A DNA stretch of 64,000 bases, from assembly GCF_029433445.1 (NCBI RefSeq), contig NZ_JAQTIC010000001.1, positions 124,001 to 188,000 on the forward strand. The letters run 5' to 3'. Position 1 is the stretch's first letter. Each line of letters opens with the position of its first letter. The translations under genes were made by a program, and so were the position numbers. The notes under the pieces are model-generated. The model was not told the origin of the DNA. It worked only from the letters and a program-made list of their open reading frames with translations, and did not search any database. Shown here piece after piece: positions 44,101 through 54,008 of this stretch. This stretch comes from Lactobacillus sp. ESL0701 (GTDB taxonomy: Bacteria > Bacillota > Bacilli > Lactobacillales > Lactobacillaceae).

Positions 44101-44133
44101 GAACACCTCATTGCAATGGGGGTGTTCTTTTTT
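44101..44133 (+). terminator. Terminator of the asnB-ligase unit
   Basis: GAACACCTCATT pairs with AATGGGGGTGTTC with one bulge or wobble, followed by TTTTTT. Confidence 0.88.
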
Positions 44134-44185
44134 GATACTTCTTGCTACACTGGTAATTGGAACTTAGATAGGAAGGACTGAATAA

Positions 44186-45406
44186 ATGAAACTTACACAT
44201 GGATCTAACGATGAAACAGAAGTTAAATTACGTTGGCTGCTGCTAGGTGAATTAGCCACGTGGATTGGGTCAAGCTTTGTTTGGCCGCTGACCTCTGTCT
44301 ATTTAAATAAGCAATTACATATCAGCCTCTCAATGATTGGGGTTGTATTGTTTTGCAATTGTGCGGGCAATGTGCTCGGATCAGTTGTGGCAGGACGTTT
44401 TTATGACCGCTGTAATCCTTATCCTTTAATTGTAGTGGGATTAACGCTTGATGCGCTCATCTTATTTTTGATGGCCTTTTTCCATGGGTGGCCTGCTTAT
44501 TGGATTTGGTTAACGTTAACTGGATTAACTAGTGGCTGGAACGGTACGATGATTAATTCAATTGCGACTAGCTTGCGTAAATATCCGGGACGCTATGTTT
44601 TTAATTTGATTTATTTTGCTCAAAATGTGGGGACTGTCACGGGTACACTCTTAGTTGGATATCTATATGACTTCTCAATTGAATTCCTGTTTATTTTGGC
44701 CGCGGCACTGTTTGCGATTGCCGCGATTAATGCCGCAATTAATTACCGACCAATTATTAATTTTCATAAGCAGCGGCAGGCCAAAACGGTGGCGACTGGC
44801 AAGAAACCACAGTCACAAGCAATGCCGAAGTATAATATGATGCTCACTATTGGCTTTTTAATCTCACTAGCTGTGACCTGGCTGATGTACATGAATTGGG
44901 AGTCTAATTTGTCTGTTTACATGGTTTCGCTGGGCATACCATTTCATATGTACAGTTTGCTCTGGACATTGAATGGTGCGGTAATTGTGATTATCCAAGT
45001 GATTTTGGCGCGTTATCCGCATATATTTAAAAATCTGTTCCACCAGATTATTTTTGGGACATTAATGTTTGCCATTTCCTTCGTGACCCTAATTTTTGCT
45101 CGTGATTTTGCGCATTTCGCGCTCTCAATGCTGATTTTGACCTTTGGTGAAGCCACGGCCTTTCCGGCCGTGCCAGCTTACATCAATGACTTGTCGCCAT
45201 TATCCAGTAAAGGGAAGTATCAAGGGGCAATTAATGTGGCTCGTGGAATTGGACAGGCATTTGGTCCGTTATTTGGCGGTTTAGTGATTGATCGTTCTGG
45301 GTACATTCCGTTCTTTATTATCGCGGCTGTGGGGATTTTTCTGATGATTATCTTGCTAATCCCATTGCATGCTAAATTGCGGAAACATTTGACAATGTAC
45401 AAGTGA
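44186..45406 (+). CDS. MFS transporter
   Basis: A 406-residue protein with 12 predicted membrane segments behind AGGAAGG. The loop between helices 2 and 3 reads AGRFYDRCNP, a degenerate MFS motif A, and the second half has YQGAINVARGIGQAFGPLFGG, typical of drug:proton antiporters such as MdtG/MDR-type proteins. It is a single gene between the asnB unit and pepO. Export of drugs or metabolites is likely; substrate unknown. Confidence 0.82.
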   Translation: MKLTHGSNDETEVKLRWLLLGELATWIGSSFVWPLTSVYLNKQLHISLSMIGVVLFCNCAGNVLGSVVAGRFYDRCNPYPLIVVGLTLDALILFLMAFFHGWPAYWIWLTLTGLTSGWNGTMINSIATSLRKYPGRYVFNLIYFAQNVGTVTGTLLVGYLYDFSIEFLFILAAALFAIAAINAAINYRPIINFHKQRQAKTVATGKKPQSQAMPKYNMMLTIGFLISLAVTWLMYMNWESNLSVYMVSLGIPFHMYSLLWTLNGAVIVIIQVILARYPHIFKNLFHQIIFGTLMFAISFVTLIFARDFAHFALSMLILTFGEATAFPAVPAYINDLSPLSSKGKYQGAINVARGIGQAFGPLFGGLVIDRSGYIPFFIIAAVGIFLMIILLIPLHAKLRKHLTMYK

Positions 45407-45496
45407 TTTTGTAAATATTTTTTAACAATAGTTATTTAATTGAAATGATATTATTAATTTAACTTATTTTAATTTAATATCAGGGAGGATTTTTGA

Positions 45497-47446
45497 ATGA
45501 AAAAATTTATTGCAGTTCGAGGTGGCAGTGGTAATGTTATTGAGCCTAAAGTGGGCACTAGACCACAGGACAATATGTACCTTGCCGTTAATTCAGAATG
45601 GTTAGAAAAAACTGAAATTCCATCTGACCGTTCACGAATGGCATCATTTGATGGCATTGATGTTAATGTTGAAAAGCATTTGATGGCTGACTTTGCGGAT
45701 TTTGCTGCTGGCAAAAAGGATATTCCTGATGTGCCCAATATGGATAAGGCTGTCGAATTATATAAATTGGCCAAAGACTTCACCAAGCGTAATGAAGATG
45801 GTGCCGCACCAATTAAGTCAGACTTGGAATTGTTAAAAGATATCAGAGATTTTTCTGATTATAATTTGAATGCTCCAGATTTGGCTACTTTTGCATCAAT
45901 TCCGTTTAGCTTAAGTGTTGAGCCAGATATGAAGAATACTAAGATTAACGTGCTCAACTTTGCTGGTCCAGGAACATTTTTGCCTGATACAACAACTTAT
46001 GAAACTGCTGATGCCGCAAAGTTACTAGCAATCTTACAGAAGCAATCTGTTAAATTACTGGAGATGGCAGGGGTTGAAACTGCTGAAGCTGAAAAGTACG
46101 CCGCAGATGCAATTAAGTTTGATGCCAAGCTGGCTAAAGTAGTTAAATCAACTGAAGAATGGGCTGATTACCCAGCTTGCTACAACCCGATGAAGATTGC
46201 AGACTTTGAAGCCAAATTTAAAGACTTTAAGATTGGTTACTACTTAAAGGAAGTTGTTGGCGAAGAACCTGACCGCATTATTGTTGAAGAGCCACGCTAT
46301 CTTGACCACGTTAATGAAATTATCAACAAGTCTAATTTTGATGAGATTAAGGGTTGGATGATTATTAACTTCATTAATGATGTAGCTTCAGACTTGTCAC
46401 AAGAATTTCGTGAAGCTGCCTTTCCATTTAGTCAGGCTTTGTCAGGTCAACCAAAATTGCAATCGGGTGAAAAGCAGGCATATCATATTGCTAATGGTAC
46501 TTTTAGCGAAGTTGTTGGCGTTTATTATGGTCAGACTTACTTTGGTGCTGATGCCAAAAAAGACGTTGAAGATATGATTCGCCGGATGCTGGCTGTTTAT
46601 GAAGAACGCTTGCAAAACAATAGCTGGCTCTCAGAAGCAACTAAGAAGAAGGCAGTTGTTAAGCTGGATGCTTTGGAATTAAAGATTGGCTATCCAGATA
46701 AGATTGAAGAAATTTACAATCGTTTGCAAGTTGTTCCAGCCAGTCAAGGTGGCAGTCTCTATTCAAATGGTCGTGCTTTTGCTGTTGAAGAACAAAAGTA
46801 TAATATTGAACAGCTGCATAAGGAAGTTGATCGGACAGTTTGGGCAATGCCAGGGAATTTGGTTAATGCTTGTTATGATCCGCAAAGAAACGACTTGACG
46901 TTCCCAGCCGCTATTTTACAAGCACCATTTTATGATTTGAAGCAGGATCGTGCAACTAACTTTGGTGGTATTGGTACAGTAATTGCCCACGAAGTTTCGC
47001 ATGCTTTTGACAATAATGGGGCGCAATTTGATGAGTTAGGTAATATGACTAACTGGTGGACCGACGAAGATTACGCCGAATTTAAGAAGCGGACACAGGC
47101 TGAAATTGATATCTTTGATGGCATTGAATATGGTCCGGTTAAATTGAACGGTAAGCAGATTGTTTCTGAAAATATTGCCGATCAAGGTGGTTTGACAGCT
47201 GCAGTTGAGGCCGCTAAAAATGAAGGCGACGATTTGAAGAAGTTGTTTGAAAACTTTGCTCGAATTTGGGCTAACAAGCAATTGACTGAATCAATTAAGA
47301 CACAAACGGCTGTTGATGTTCACGCGCCGGGTCCTGAGCGAGCTAATGTTCAAATTCAATGTCAAGACGACTTCTATAAGGTCTTTGACGTGAAGCCAAC
47401 TGATGGTATGTGGCTTGATCCAGACAAGCGAGTTCACATTTGGTAA
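45497..47446 (+). CDS. pepO: Endopeptidase O (M13, neprilysin-like)
   Basis: A 649-residue cytoplasmic zinc peptidase behind AGGGAGG. The catalytic block VIAHEVSHAFDNNG gives the HExxH ligands around His498 and His502, and SENIADQGG supplies the third ligand Glu. The C-terminus carries the M13 end CQDDFYKVF and GMWLDPDKRVHIW. There is no signal peptide, as usual for lactobacillus PepO. It cleaves oligopeptides and contributes to casein breakdown in dairy strains. It is a single gene ended by a strong terminator. Confidence 0.94.
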   Translation: MKKFIAVRGGSGNVIEPKVGTRPQDNMYLAVNSEWLEKTEIPSDRSRMASFDGIDVNVEKHLMADFADFAAGKKDIPDVPNMDKAVELYKLAKDFTKRNEDGAAPIKSDLELLKDIRDFSDYNLNAPDLATFASIPFSLSVEPDMKNTKINVLNFAGPGTFLPDTTTYETADAAKLLAILQKQSVKLLEMAGVETAEAEKYAADAIKFDAKLAKVVKSTEEWADYPACYNPMKIADFEAKFKDFKIGYYLKEVVGEEPDRIIVEEPRYLDHVNEIINKSNFDEIKGWMIINFINDVASDLSQEFREAAFPFSQALSGQPKLQSGEKQAYHIANGTFSEVVGVYYGQTYFGADAKKDVEDMIRRMLAVYEERLQNNSWLSEATKKKAVVKLDALELKIGYPDKIEEIYNRLQVVPASQGGSLYSNGRAFAVEEQKYNIEQLHKEVDRTVWAMPGNLVNACYDPQRNDLTFPAAILQAPFYDLKQDRATNFGGIGTVIAHEVSHAFDNNGAQFDELGNMTNWWTDEDYAEFKKRTQAEIDIFDGIEYGPVKLNGKQIVSENIADQGGLTAAVEAAKNEGDDLKKLFENFARIWANKQLTESIKTQTAVDVHAPGPERANVQIQCQDDFYKVFDVKPTDGMWLDPDKRVHIW

Positions 47447-47459
47447 TTTAATTAATATG

Positions 47460-47496
47460 AAAAAAGTGCAGTAGCAATTAAGCTACTGCACTTTTT
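47460..47496. terminator. Bidirectional terminator
   Basis: AAAAAGTGCAGTAGC pairs with GCTACTGCACTTTTT. It separates pepO from the convergent kup. Confidence 0.92.
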
Positions 47497-47508
47497 GTGT
47501 TTAAAATT

Positions 47509-49536
47509 TTAATTTTCTTCGTTCTTTAAATTAGAATAGTCGCGTGTTGCTACCCGTTTGATGTGTAAATTACGTTCGGGCTTGCCTAAGATCAGAGGGA
47601 CACGTTCGACAACTGTATCGGTGTATTCAAGGCCAAACCAAGTTGCGGGGTTAGATGATAAATTCTGCAGCCAAACCCGTGCTTGAACAATCCACTTGTC
47701 AAAGCCCTTAAGTTTCGTCAATGGACTAACGACGTCGTTAACAATAACGAAGGAGAAGTCGCCAACTTCACGTCCAGGCATTGTAGTGTATTCTTGTGGT
47801 TGTGCTTCAATTGTGCCGTCTTTGATTAAGTCATGGACAATTTGCCGCAAGTAGACGTTAACACTAGTCTGCTTTTTGAAACCGAGGAACAATTGAACGT
47901 TAATCACGTTCTTAGTGTCGTAAGTGTTAACGGCATATTTGGCAGTGAATGGTTCGTTAGTAATATTGACTGAGACAAACCAATAAGCATGTGCCCGCTT
48001 AGGGCGTTTATCCAAGATTGAATACAAAATTTCGCGTTTAATGAACTTATTGTACTTAACCTTAGCCATGTAAACTAAGTTAGTGGCATAGACAGGGAAG
48101 TCATCATCATGACTTAAGTCCGTTAGCATATCAGTAAATTCGTCAAGACGTACGTAAGTATTAGCACCTTCGTGCTTGTCGCGCACTTTGTTGCCAAAGT
48201 ACCAGATGAACATAATAATGCCGATAAAGCCGGCAATTAAGACAGTTACGTAACCACCACGCATGAACTTGGTCAAACTAGAAATCAAGAACATGCTTTC
48301 GATGAAACCAAACACTAATAAGAAGCTTAGTCGCAAAAGCAGTGGCGTCTTTTTGGTACCTAAATATTCGAATAATAATAGCGTGGTCATTAGCATCGTT
48401 ACCGTGATCGACAGACCATAGGCTGCTTCCATGTGTTCAGATGTTTGGAAGAAAATAACAATGGCGATTGTGGCCACACAGAGCATCTTGTTTACAGATG
48501 GGATATAAATCTGTCCGTGTTCGGTAGTTGGATAGTTGATATTCATCCGCGGCAGGAATTTTAATCCGCTGGCTTCAGAAACTAGGGTAAAAGAGCCGGT
48601 AATCAAGGCTTGTGAGGCAATAATAGCAGCAACAGTTGCCAAAATAATGGCAAATAATCGTAAGTTGCCTGGAACAGCTTCAAAGAAAGGATTTAGCTCG
48701 GTACCGTGAGTTTGGTAATTAGGATTTTGCAAAATCCAAACGCCTTGACCAAGGTAGTTGAGAGCTAAACAAATGAAAACATACGGCCAAGAACCATGAA
48801 TGTTGCCTTTACCAACATGACCAACATCAGAATATAAGGCTTCAGCCCCAGTAGTTGCCAAAAAGATTGATCCTAGGATGAAGATTCCCACCTTGTTAGC
48901 CGGACTAAATAGAATCTTAATTGCCCAATATGGATTAAGTGCTTCTAAAATTGACCAGTCATGTGACATGTTGAGAATGCCAATTGCACCTAAAAAGGTG
49001 AACCAGACAAGCATAATGGGACCAAATGCCTTACCAATACTGCTGGTACCCAGCATTTGAATAGAGAACAATAGCAGCAAAATCACGATAGTAATAACAA
49101 TAACCATTGTTTGGCTGGGAACCGGAATACTCGAGCCAAACTTCATGTTTTTTAACCCCTCAATTGAGGTGGTAACTGTTACGGCTGGCGTCAGTGTTCC
49201 GTCAGCCAGTAATGCCGCACCACCGACTAAGGCTGGAACCACCAGCCACTTGGCACGCTTACGTACTAGTGCATAAAGGGCGAAGATCCCACCTTCGCCG
49301 CGGTTAGTTGCGTTGAGCGCGACCATTACGTATTTGACAGTTGTTAGTAAAGTAACCGTCCAGAAAATCAACGAGATTGAACCTAAAATTAATTCACGAT
49401 TAACATTGGCTATACCGCCATTACCATTTAGGATTGATTTCATTACGTAAAGGGGACTAGTCCCAATATCACCGTAAACAATCCCAATTGTAATTAACAG
49501 CCCAGCAGCTGAAATTCGCTTCTTTTTTTGATCCAT
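47509..49536 (-). CDS. kup: Potassium uptake permease (Kup/KUP family)
   Basis: I use the ATG at 49536, which has GGGAG upstream; the ATG at 49554 lacks a site. The protein is 675 residues, with about 12 membrane helices from residue 12 on and a cytoplasmic C-terminal domain of roughly 200 residues. The diagnostic KUP start is GIVYGDIGTSPLYV, and GGIFALYALVRK follows. It imports potassium with protons. In lactobacilli c-di-AMP often controls Kup, by a riboswitch or by binding the protein. No ydaO-like leader is visible here, because the upstream 100 bases contain a terminator instead. Confidence 0.93.
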   Translation of the reverse strand: MDQKKKRISAAGLLITIGIVYGDIGTSPLYVMKSILNGNGGIANVNRELILGSISLIFWTVTLLTTVKYVMVALNATNRGEGGIFALYALVRKRAKWLVVPALVGGAALLADGTLTPAVTVTTSIEGLKNMKFGSSIPVPSQTMVIVITIVILLLLFSIQMLGTSSIGKAFGPIMLVWFTFLGAIGILNMSHDWSILEALNPYWAIKILFSPANKVGIFILGSIFLATTGAEALYSDVGHVGKGNIHGSWPYVFICLALNYLGQGVWILQNPNYQTHGTELNPFFEAVPGNLRLFAIILATVAAIIASQALITGSFTLVSEASGLKFLPRMNINYPTTEHGQIYIPSVNKMLCVATIAIVIFFQTSEHMEAAYGLSITVTMLMTTLLLFEYLGTKKTPLLLRLSFLLVFGFIESMFLISSLTKFMRGGYVTVLIAGFIGIIMFIWYFGNKVRDKHEGANTYVRLDEFTDMLTDLSHDDDFPVYATNLVYMAKVKYNKFIKREILYSILDKRPKRAHAYWFVSVNITNEPFTAKYAVNTYDTKNVINVQLFLGFKKQTSVNVYLRQIVHDLIKDGTIEAQPQEYTTMPGREVGDFSFVIVNDVVSPLTKLKGFDKWIVQARVWLQNLSSNPATWFGLEYTDTVVERVPLILGKPERNLHIKRVATRDYSNLKNEEN

Positions 49537-49580
49537 AGTTATCTGTACTCCCATAGACTAAAATAATATTTGTTTTTAAG

Positions 49581-49609
49581 TAAAAAAGAATGTCCAAAAA
49601 GGCATTCTC
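49581..49609 (-). terminator. Terminator of the 140-residue ORF
   Basis: On the minus strand AGAATGCC pairs with GGACATTCT, followed by TTTTTT. It lies between the small ORF at 49655 and kup. Confidence 0.75.
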
Positions 49610-49654
49610 GTTAAGTATCTATTGTGTTCTTTTTTTAGCTGTAGTACAAGTAAA

Positions 49655-50077
49655 TTATGACAAAGAATTTTCGATTTTATTGCGGCAATCTTCATACCAA
49701 TTGTCCCAATCAGCATAAGTTGTCATGTTACTTGGGTCAACTTCATCTTGTTTGGCGATTTCGTCAATCAGATTTTGGAAGTTATTTGCATGATATTGCA
49801 AAGCGTGTCTGATTAATTCTTTACGTGAAAAATGAATATTATCAAGCAAATAGTGGTTGATATCAACCATATTTGCATTAGTATCGTAACGATCCATAAT
49901 TTCCAAATCACGTTGATTGAATTGAGAAATGTAGAAGTCAGTGAAGACTTGCAAGTAGTCAGGCTGCTCAGCAAATTCTTCCTCAGTCATAGTAGACCAA
50001 TTTGCATCTGGCATGACAACTTTAAGTTCATCATTTTCTTGTTCAGTATCTTTAGTGTTATTTTCTTGTTCAGTCAA
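49655..50077 (-). CDS. Small acidic conserved hypothetical protein
   Basis: The start is a TTG at 50077, eight bases after AAAGGAG; an upstream frame with ATG at 50119 lacks a site. The 140-residue protein starts with a Glu/Asn-rich acidic tail of about 30 residues (TEQENNTKDTEQEND), then a helical part with NMVDINHYLLDNIHFSRKEL. No membrane segment or signal. I do not recognise a family. It is transcribed upstream of kup and ended by a terminator. Confidence 0.65.
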   Translation of the reverse strand: MTEQENNTKDTEQENDELKVVMPDANWSTMTEEEFAEQPDYLQVFTDFYISQFNQRDLEIMDRYDTNANMVDINHYLLDNIHFSRKELIRHALQYHANNFQNLIDEIAKQDEVDPSNMTTYADWDNWYEDCRNKIENSLS

Positions 50078-50250
50078 TGCGGACACTCCTTTAATAAAAA
50101 TAGGACACGTGAAAGTCAATAGTCATTTTACCGAGTTTAAGCGGTAAAAGCAACTATTGCGGTAATTCATGTTAAATATAGTAGATTTGCATTCGATGAT
50201 ATCTATCTAATTATATCATGTTTTTACTTGGTTAAATTGAACTTTGAAAG

Positions 50251-50283
50251 ATAAAACTCGTCCTGCTGTTAAGCGGACGAGTT
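50251..50283 (-). terminator. Terminator
   Basis: AACTCGTCC and GGACGAGTT form a perfect nine-pair stem; on the minus strand TTTTA follows. It ends the gene at 50305. Confidence 0.85.
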
Positions 50284-50304
50284 GAGGTAAATTACCTTAA
50301 AGTA

Positions 50305-51174
50305 CTATGGCTTCAGGTAATTTTGCACATCTTGTTTTGTAATTTGACTAGGATCGCTATGTCCTGTGCTTCTATACATGTCAATTAGATCTTGCGGACT
50401 CCATGACATCGGGTCAAAGCCGAGACTTTTAAGCTTTTTGCGTAGCTGCGCGATTTGGCTGGTGCCGACAGTTTTGCCGTTAACCTTGTGGTTGCCCATT
50501 GCACCTTCACCGGTTTTGCCGGCATTGCCAGTATCACCAATCGCCGAGTTGTTAGTTGGGGTTTGGCTTTTAGCGGTGGTTACACTACTACCATTGTCTT
50601 TAGCTGCTTCTTTGTTATTGGCAATTCCTTTTTGTGCCTTATCCTTATATTTAGCGTAGTATTTGCCATCAATGTAAGGTAAGTTAAGGATTTTTTGGTA
50701 GTGGTCAACAGCTTGCTGGTATTGTTTATCTTGTTCGGCCTTTTTGGCTTGGTCAAAGAGCGGCTTCAATTCATGCTCGTAGTTGTCTTTAACATCTTTA
50801 AGAGTTGTCTTCAGTTTTTGACCTTGCTTAATTAGCAGGGAATAACCATGATTCTCATGAATAACGTTATCAACCGTATTTAAGGCATCGGTATATTCGC
50901 CATCTTTAGCATCGGCAATTGCCGAGAGCATCCCGTCAGCTTGGTTCTTGTATGCCGTAGCTAGTGATGTTTCTTTGATTTTACCGGCTTTAGCAAAGTC
51001 GCTGCTGGCACGGACGTAATCCTTGTCCATTACCGCGTTCTTACCATTATCAATTGCTTCAGTATATGCGGCGTTAACTTGATTGCTGCTAGCCTTTTGG
51101 GTGCCGTAAATGACGCCACCGCCAAGTGCAATAAGAGCAACTGCCACAATTGTCCAAATCGTAGTTTTTTTCAT
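50305..51174 (-). CDS. Membrane-anchored TPR-like extracellular protein
   Basis: A 289-residue protein with AGGAGG upstream. Residues 6-26 are a hydrophobic signal-anchor (TIWTIVAVALIALGGGVIYG) with no cleavage site, so it is probably anchored by its N-terminus and faces outward. Residues 30-185 look like helical TPR-type repeats (DYVRASSDFAKAGK, QYQQAVDHYQKIL). A Ser/Thr/Asn/Gly-rich linker (about 190-230) leads to a C-terminal segment with QLRKKLKSLGFDPMSWSPQDLIDMYRSTG, found at the end of some lactobacillus surface proteins. Function unknown; it may scaffold other envelope proteins. Confidence 0.65.
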   Translation of the reverse strand: MKKTTIWTIVAVALIALGGGVIYGTQKASSNQVNAAYTEAIDNGKNAVMDKDYVRASSDFAKAGKIKETSLATAYKNQADGMLSAIADAKDGEYTDALNTVDNVIHENHGYSLLIKQGQKLKTTLKDVKDNYEHELKPLFDQAKKAEQDKQYQQAVDHYQKILNLPYIDGKYYAKYKDKAQKGIANNKEAAKDNGSSVTTAKSQTPTNNSAIGDTGNAGKTGEGAMGNHKVNGKTVGTSQIAQLRKKLKSLGFDPMSWSPQDLIDMYRSTGHSDPSQITKQDVQNYLKP

Positions 51175-51372
51175 AATAGGAAATATCCTCCTTATTAACT
51201 TATCCTAATTATAATTGCTTAGAACATATTTGACCACTTTGGGTGCTTTCTTAAATAAAAAATAATTACAATTATCACTTTACTAATTAAACATTTAAAC
51301 TTATTTAAATACGAAAGCAGATAATAATGTATTATTATTGGTTAATAAGACATTTTGAAAGAAGGCTGTGAT

Positions 51373-52038
51373 ATGCGCGTTAATATCTTACAACATACCC
51401 CTAATGAAGGACCGGGCTCAATCATTGATTGGGCTGAGAGCCGCGGACATGAAGTTTATACGTATCATCCGTATCAGTTTGGTTATTTGCCAATTGCCGA
51501 GCAGACGGATATGTTAATTATTTTGGGCGGACCAATGAGCCCAAATGATGATTTGTCGTGGATTAAGCAGGAACGGGCTTTAATCAAAGAATTGCTGGCT
51601 CAAGATAAGCCAATCTTTGGTGTTTGCTTTGGTGCCCAGCAAATCGCTAAGACATTGGGTGCCACGATTAAAAAGGCTGCAGTTAAAGAAGTTGGTTGGG
51701 AACCTGTACATTTGGCAACAACGGTAATTCCTAAATTACCAGCTGAACTGCTTGCCTTGCATTGGCATGAAGAAATGTTTGAATTGCCAGCAGGCAGCCA
51801 GTTATTGTTTTCAACTAAATACCACCAAAATCAGGGCTTCGTCATTGGTCACCGCGTAATAGGTCTGCAATTTCACTTTGAACCTAAAGCCAATAACGTT
51901 CGCGAAATGGTCGTTAATGATTTTCCTTATATTAAGGGGTCAATTCTGGGACAAACGGCAGCTGATATTTTGGGTCAAGCAGTCCCCGCTGAAAACAAGC
52001 AGGTCATGTTTGACTTGCTGGACTACATTACTAATTAG
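51373..52038 (+). CDS. Class I glutamine amidotransferase domain protein
   Basis: ATG 51373 has GAAGG upstream; an in-frame TTG at 51355 lacks it. The 221-residue protein is a stand-alone class I amidotransferase (GMP-synthase type). The nucleophile is in FGVCFGAQQIAK, and the catalytic His-Glu pair is in LQFHFEP. It would hydrolyse glutamine to pass ammonia to a partner or hydrolyse gamma-glutamyl compounds. No synthetase partner is adjacent. It is a single gene. Confidence 0.82.
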   Translation: MRVNILQHTPNEGPGSIIDWAESRGHEVYTYHPYQFGYLPIAEQTDMLIILGGPMSPNDDLSWIKQERALIKELLAQDKPIFGVCFGAQQIAKTLGATIKKAAVKEVGWEPVHLATTVIPKLPAELLALHWHEEMFELPAGSQLLFSTKYHQNQGFVIGHRVIGLQFHFEPKANNVREMVVNDFPYIKGSILGQTAADILGQAVPAENKQVMFDLLDYITN

Positions 52039-52050
52039 TTCTGGGCAAAC

Positions 52051-52085
52051 AAAAAGCGTAACTCAATCATGAGCTGCGCTTTTTT
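52051..52085. terminator. Bidirectional terminator
   Basis: AAAAAGCGTA-CTCA pairs with TGAG-TGCGCTTTTT with small internal bulges. It lies between the amidotransferase and the convergent peptidase gene. Confidence 0.85.
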
Positions 52086-52087
52086 GT

Positions 52088-53002
52088 TTATTCACCCTTA
52101 AAAGTCTCAGCTTCAACTTCCTTGATGAAGTCAGCTAGATGCTTGTAGTAGACGGCAGGGTTGTCAACCATGTGGTGGTGACCACCGTCTGGAGTAGTAA
52201 CAAGGTGTGAGTTAGGAATTTCCTTTTGCATCGTTTTAGCAGTGGCAATCGGCATTGTTTCGTTCTCGCCAAAAGTGAGCAATGTCGGCACCTTGATGTT
52301 CTTGAGTTGATCTCTGAAGTGCCAGTCCTTTAACTTACCAGTAATTACGAATTCGTTGTCGCCTTGGAAGGCATTATAAACGGCAGTGCCGCCAATATCT
52401 TTCAAATGGTAAAGCTTGGACGGCTGCTTACGGTCGACAAAGTTAATGTTCAAAATATTAACGTCGGCTTGGTAACGTTCGTTATCGTAATCGTTGTTTT
52501 CTTCACATTGGTGCATGAAGTCAATTTCAGTTTGCGGAAGGACTTCTTGCCGGCGGCGGTTAACTGAAGCAACGTATTCGTCAATCTCGTCAACCATTGA
52601 AGAAATGATGGCCCCCTTCAAGTGTTGACCATACTTAACGGCATATTCTTGAACTAATAAGCCGCCCCAGCTTTGACCGATTAAGTAAACGTTGTCTAAG
52701 CCTAATTTAGCCCGAACTTCGTCAACTTCATCCAAAAAGTATTCATAAGTCAGATACTTTTTAGCAATTTCAGGATCAGAATAATCAGGTTGATCGGAAT
52801 AAAGTGAACCAAGTTGATCGTACATGGTTACTTGTACGTCTAAGCCTTGCTTCTTCAATTGTTCAGCAGTATCTTCCCAATATTCATGGTTACCGCCGGG
52901 ACCACCGTGCAAGGCCAAGAGGTGAATATCGCCGTGACCTTGGGTATTGGTCCATAAGTGGTAACCGTTGTCTAAAGTAATAATTTTAGTACCAGTTTTC
53001 AT
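52088..53002 (-). CDS. pip: Proline iminopeptidase (S33)
   Basis: A 304-residue alpha/beta hydrolase behind AAAGGAGAT. Motifs are LHGGPGGNHEYW (the S33 oxyanion motif), GQSWGGLLVQE with the catalytic Ser, and the C-terminal DGGHHHMVD with the catalytic His. It removes N-terminal proline from small peptides in the cytoplasm and belongs to the dairy-type proteolytic set (also called PepI). It is a single gene that shares its terminator with the amidotransferase gene. Confidence 0.93.
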   Translation of the reverse strand: MKTGTKIITLDNGYHLWTNTQGHGDIHLLALHGGPGGNHEYWEDTAEQLKKQGLDVQVTMYDQLGSLYSDQPDYSDPEIAKKYLTYEYFLDEVDEVRAKLGLDNVYLIGQSWGGLLVQEYAVKYGQHLKGAIISSMVDEIDEYVASVNRRRQEVLPQTEIDFMHQCEENNDYDNERYQADVNILNINFVDRKQPSKLYHLKDIGGTAVYNAFQGDNEFVITGKLKDWHFRDQLKNIKVPTLLTFGENETMPIATAKTMQKEIPNSHLVTTPDGGHHHMVDNPAVYYKHLADFIKEVEAETFKGE

Positions 53003-53169
53003 AGTATCTCCTTTGTGCTAGTAGTTACACTATATTTTAGCTCATAACTATATGAAAGAAAAATTACAAACACGGTAAAAAATAATTTTTTAATTATTAG
53101 TGCAAGTTAAGCGCTTTTATAATATAATTATATTGTTATAAAGTGATTTATTGAACAAGGAGAATGAAA

Positions 53170-53919
53170 ATGGCAGAACCTAAGTGGTTAAAAAATATGA
53201 ATCCTGATGAATATATGCAAGAAGACTTTGATGCTAAGGGCAAGAGTCGCTATACAGTTAGTGGGATTAATAAGGAAGATCCAGACTGGTTAGACCAAGC
53301 TGCAGAGAAAGTTCACGCGGCTGAAGGCGACGATTATGTTAAGCTCGACAGTGGCTTGTTAACTGTTAATCAAATTAACTGGATGTTGCGCGACACAATT
53401 GGTGAGTTATCGTTTGTCGATGAAAACAACCAATTTTTGTGGTACAACCGACCAGTTGACCCGCATACCAAGATGAAGGCTAAGCGGGTCCCAGAACAAG
53501 TCGGTAATACGATGAATGATGTCCACCCGCATGTTGCTGATGTAATTCAGGAAACCAAGAAAGTGGTTCATGCCCTGCGTACAAGACAAGATGGTCATGA
53601 TGATGTCTATATGCCTGTTCCTACCGGCAACTTGAAGGAATTAGTGCTGCACTATTATAAGCGCGTAGTTGATGATGAAGGCAATTATGCCGGTATTTAT
53701 GAATGGGTTCAGGATTTGTACCCATTAGTCAAGTACTTCTGTGAAACTACTGGTCAAAAGCTGGTAATTGATGAAGATGCGACAACTGGAGCAACTTATA
53801 GACGTAATTCTGATCCTGATGCGGCATCTGGTGCTTCTACTAAGGCAGAAGCCGCTCAAGAAACGCCGGTAGAACCAGAGCCGGCAGTTGATACAGCTAG
53901 CGCGGCTTCCAAAAATTAA
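53170..53919 (+). CDS. PAS-domain protein
   Basis: I use ATG 53170, eight bases after AAGGAG; the ATG at 53164 is too close. The 250-residue cytoplasmic protein has a central PAS-like fold (about 75-185) with GELSFVDENNQFLWYN and HPHVADVIQETKKVVHALRT, the pattern of the PAS domains in DUF438-type sensor proteins of lactic acid bacteria. A Pro/Ala/Glu/Thr-rich tail (about 215-250) is probably disordered. No output domain is attached, so it may act by binding a ligand such as haem or by protein contacts. Single gene with a terminator. Confidence 0.78.
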   Translation: MAEPKWLKNMNPDEYMQEDFDAKGKSRYTVSGINKEDPDWLDQAAEKVHAAEGDDYVKLDSGLLTVNQINWMLRDTIGELSFVDENNQFLWYNRPVDPHTKMKAKRVPEQVGNTMNDVHPHVADVIQETKKVVHALRTRQDGHDDVYMPVPTGNLKELVLHYYKRVVDDEGNYAGIYEWVQDLYPLVKYFCETTGQKLVIDEDATTGATYRRNSDPDAASGASTKAEAAQETPVEPEPAVDTASAASKN

Positions 53920-53931
53920 AAATTGCTGAGT

Positions 53932-53960
53932 AGTGGTTAACTAATAGTTGACCACTTTTT
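53932..53960 (+). terminator. Terminator
   Basis: AGTGGTTAAC pairs with GTTGACCACT with one mismatch, then TTTTT. Confidence 0.82.
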
Positions 53961-54008
53961 GCTATACTAAAAGCATAGATAATTGTTTAAGTTTGAGGCG
54001 AAAATGTA

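Noticed and set aside
49555-49654. A ydaO-type c-di-AMP riboswitch upstream of kup
   Set aside because: The 100 bases contain only a small-ORF terminator and AT-rich sequence; no conserved GGGA/CCGAAU-like motifs are present.
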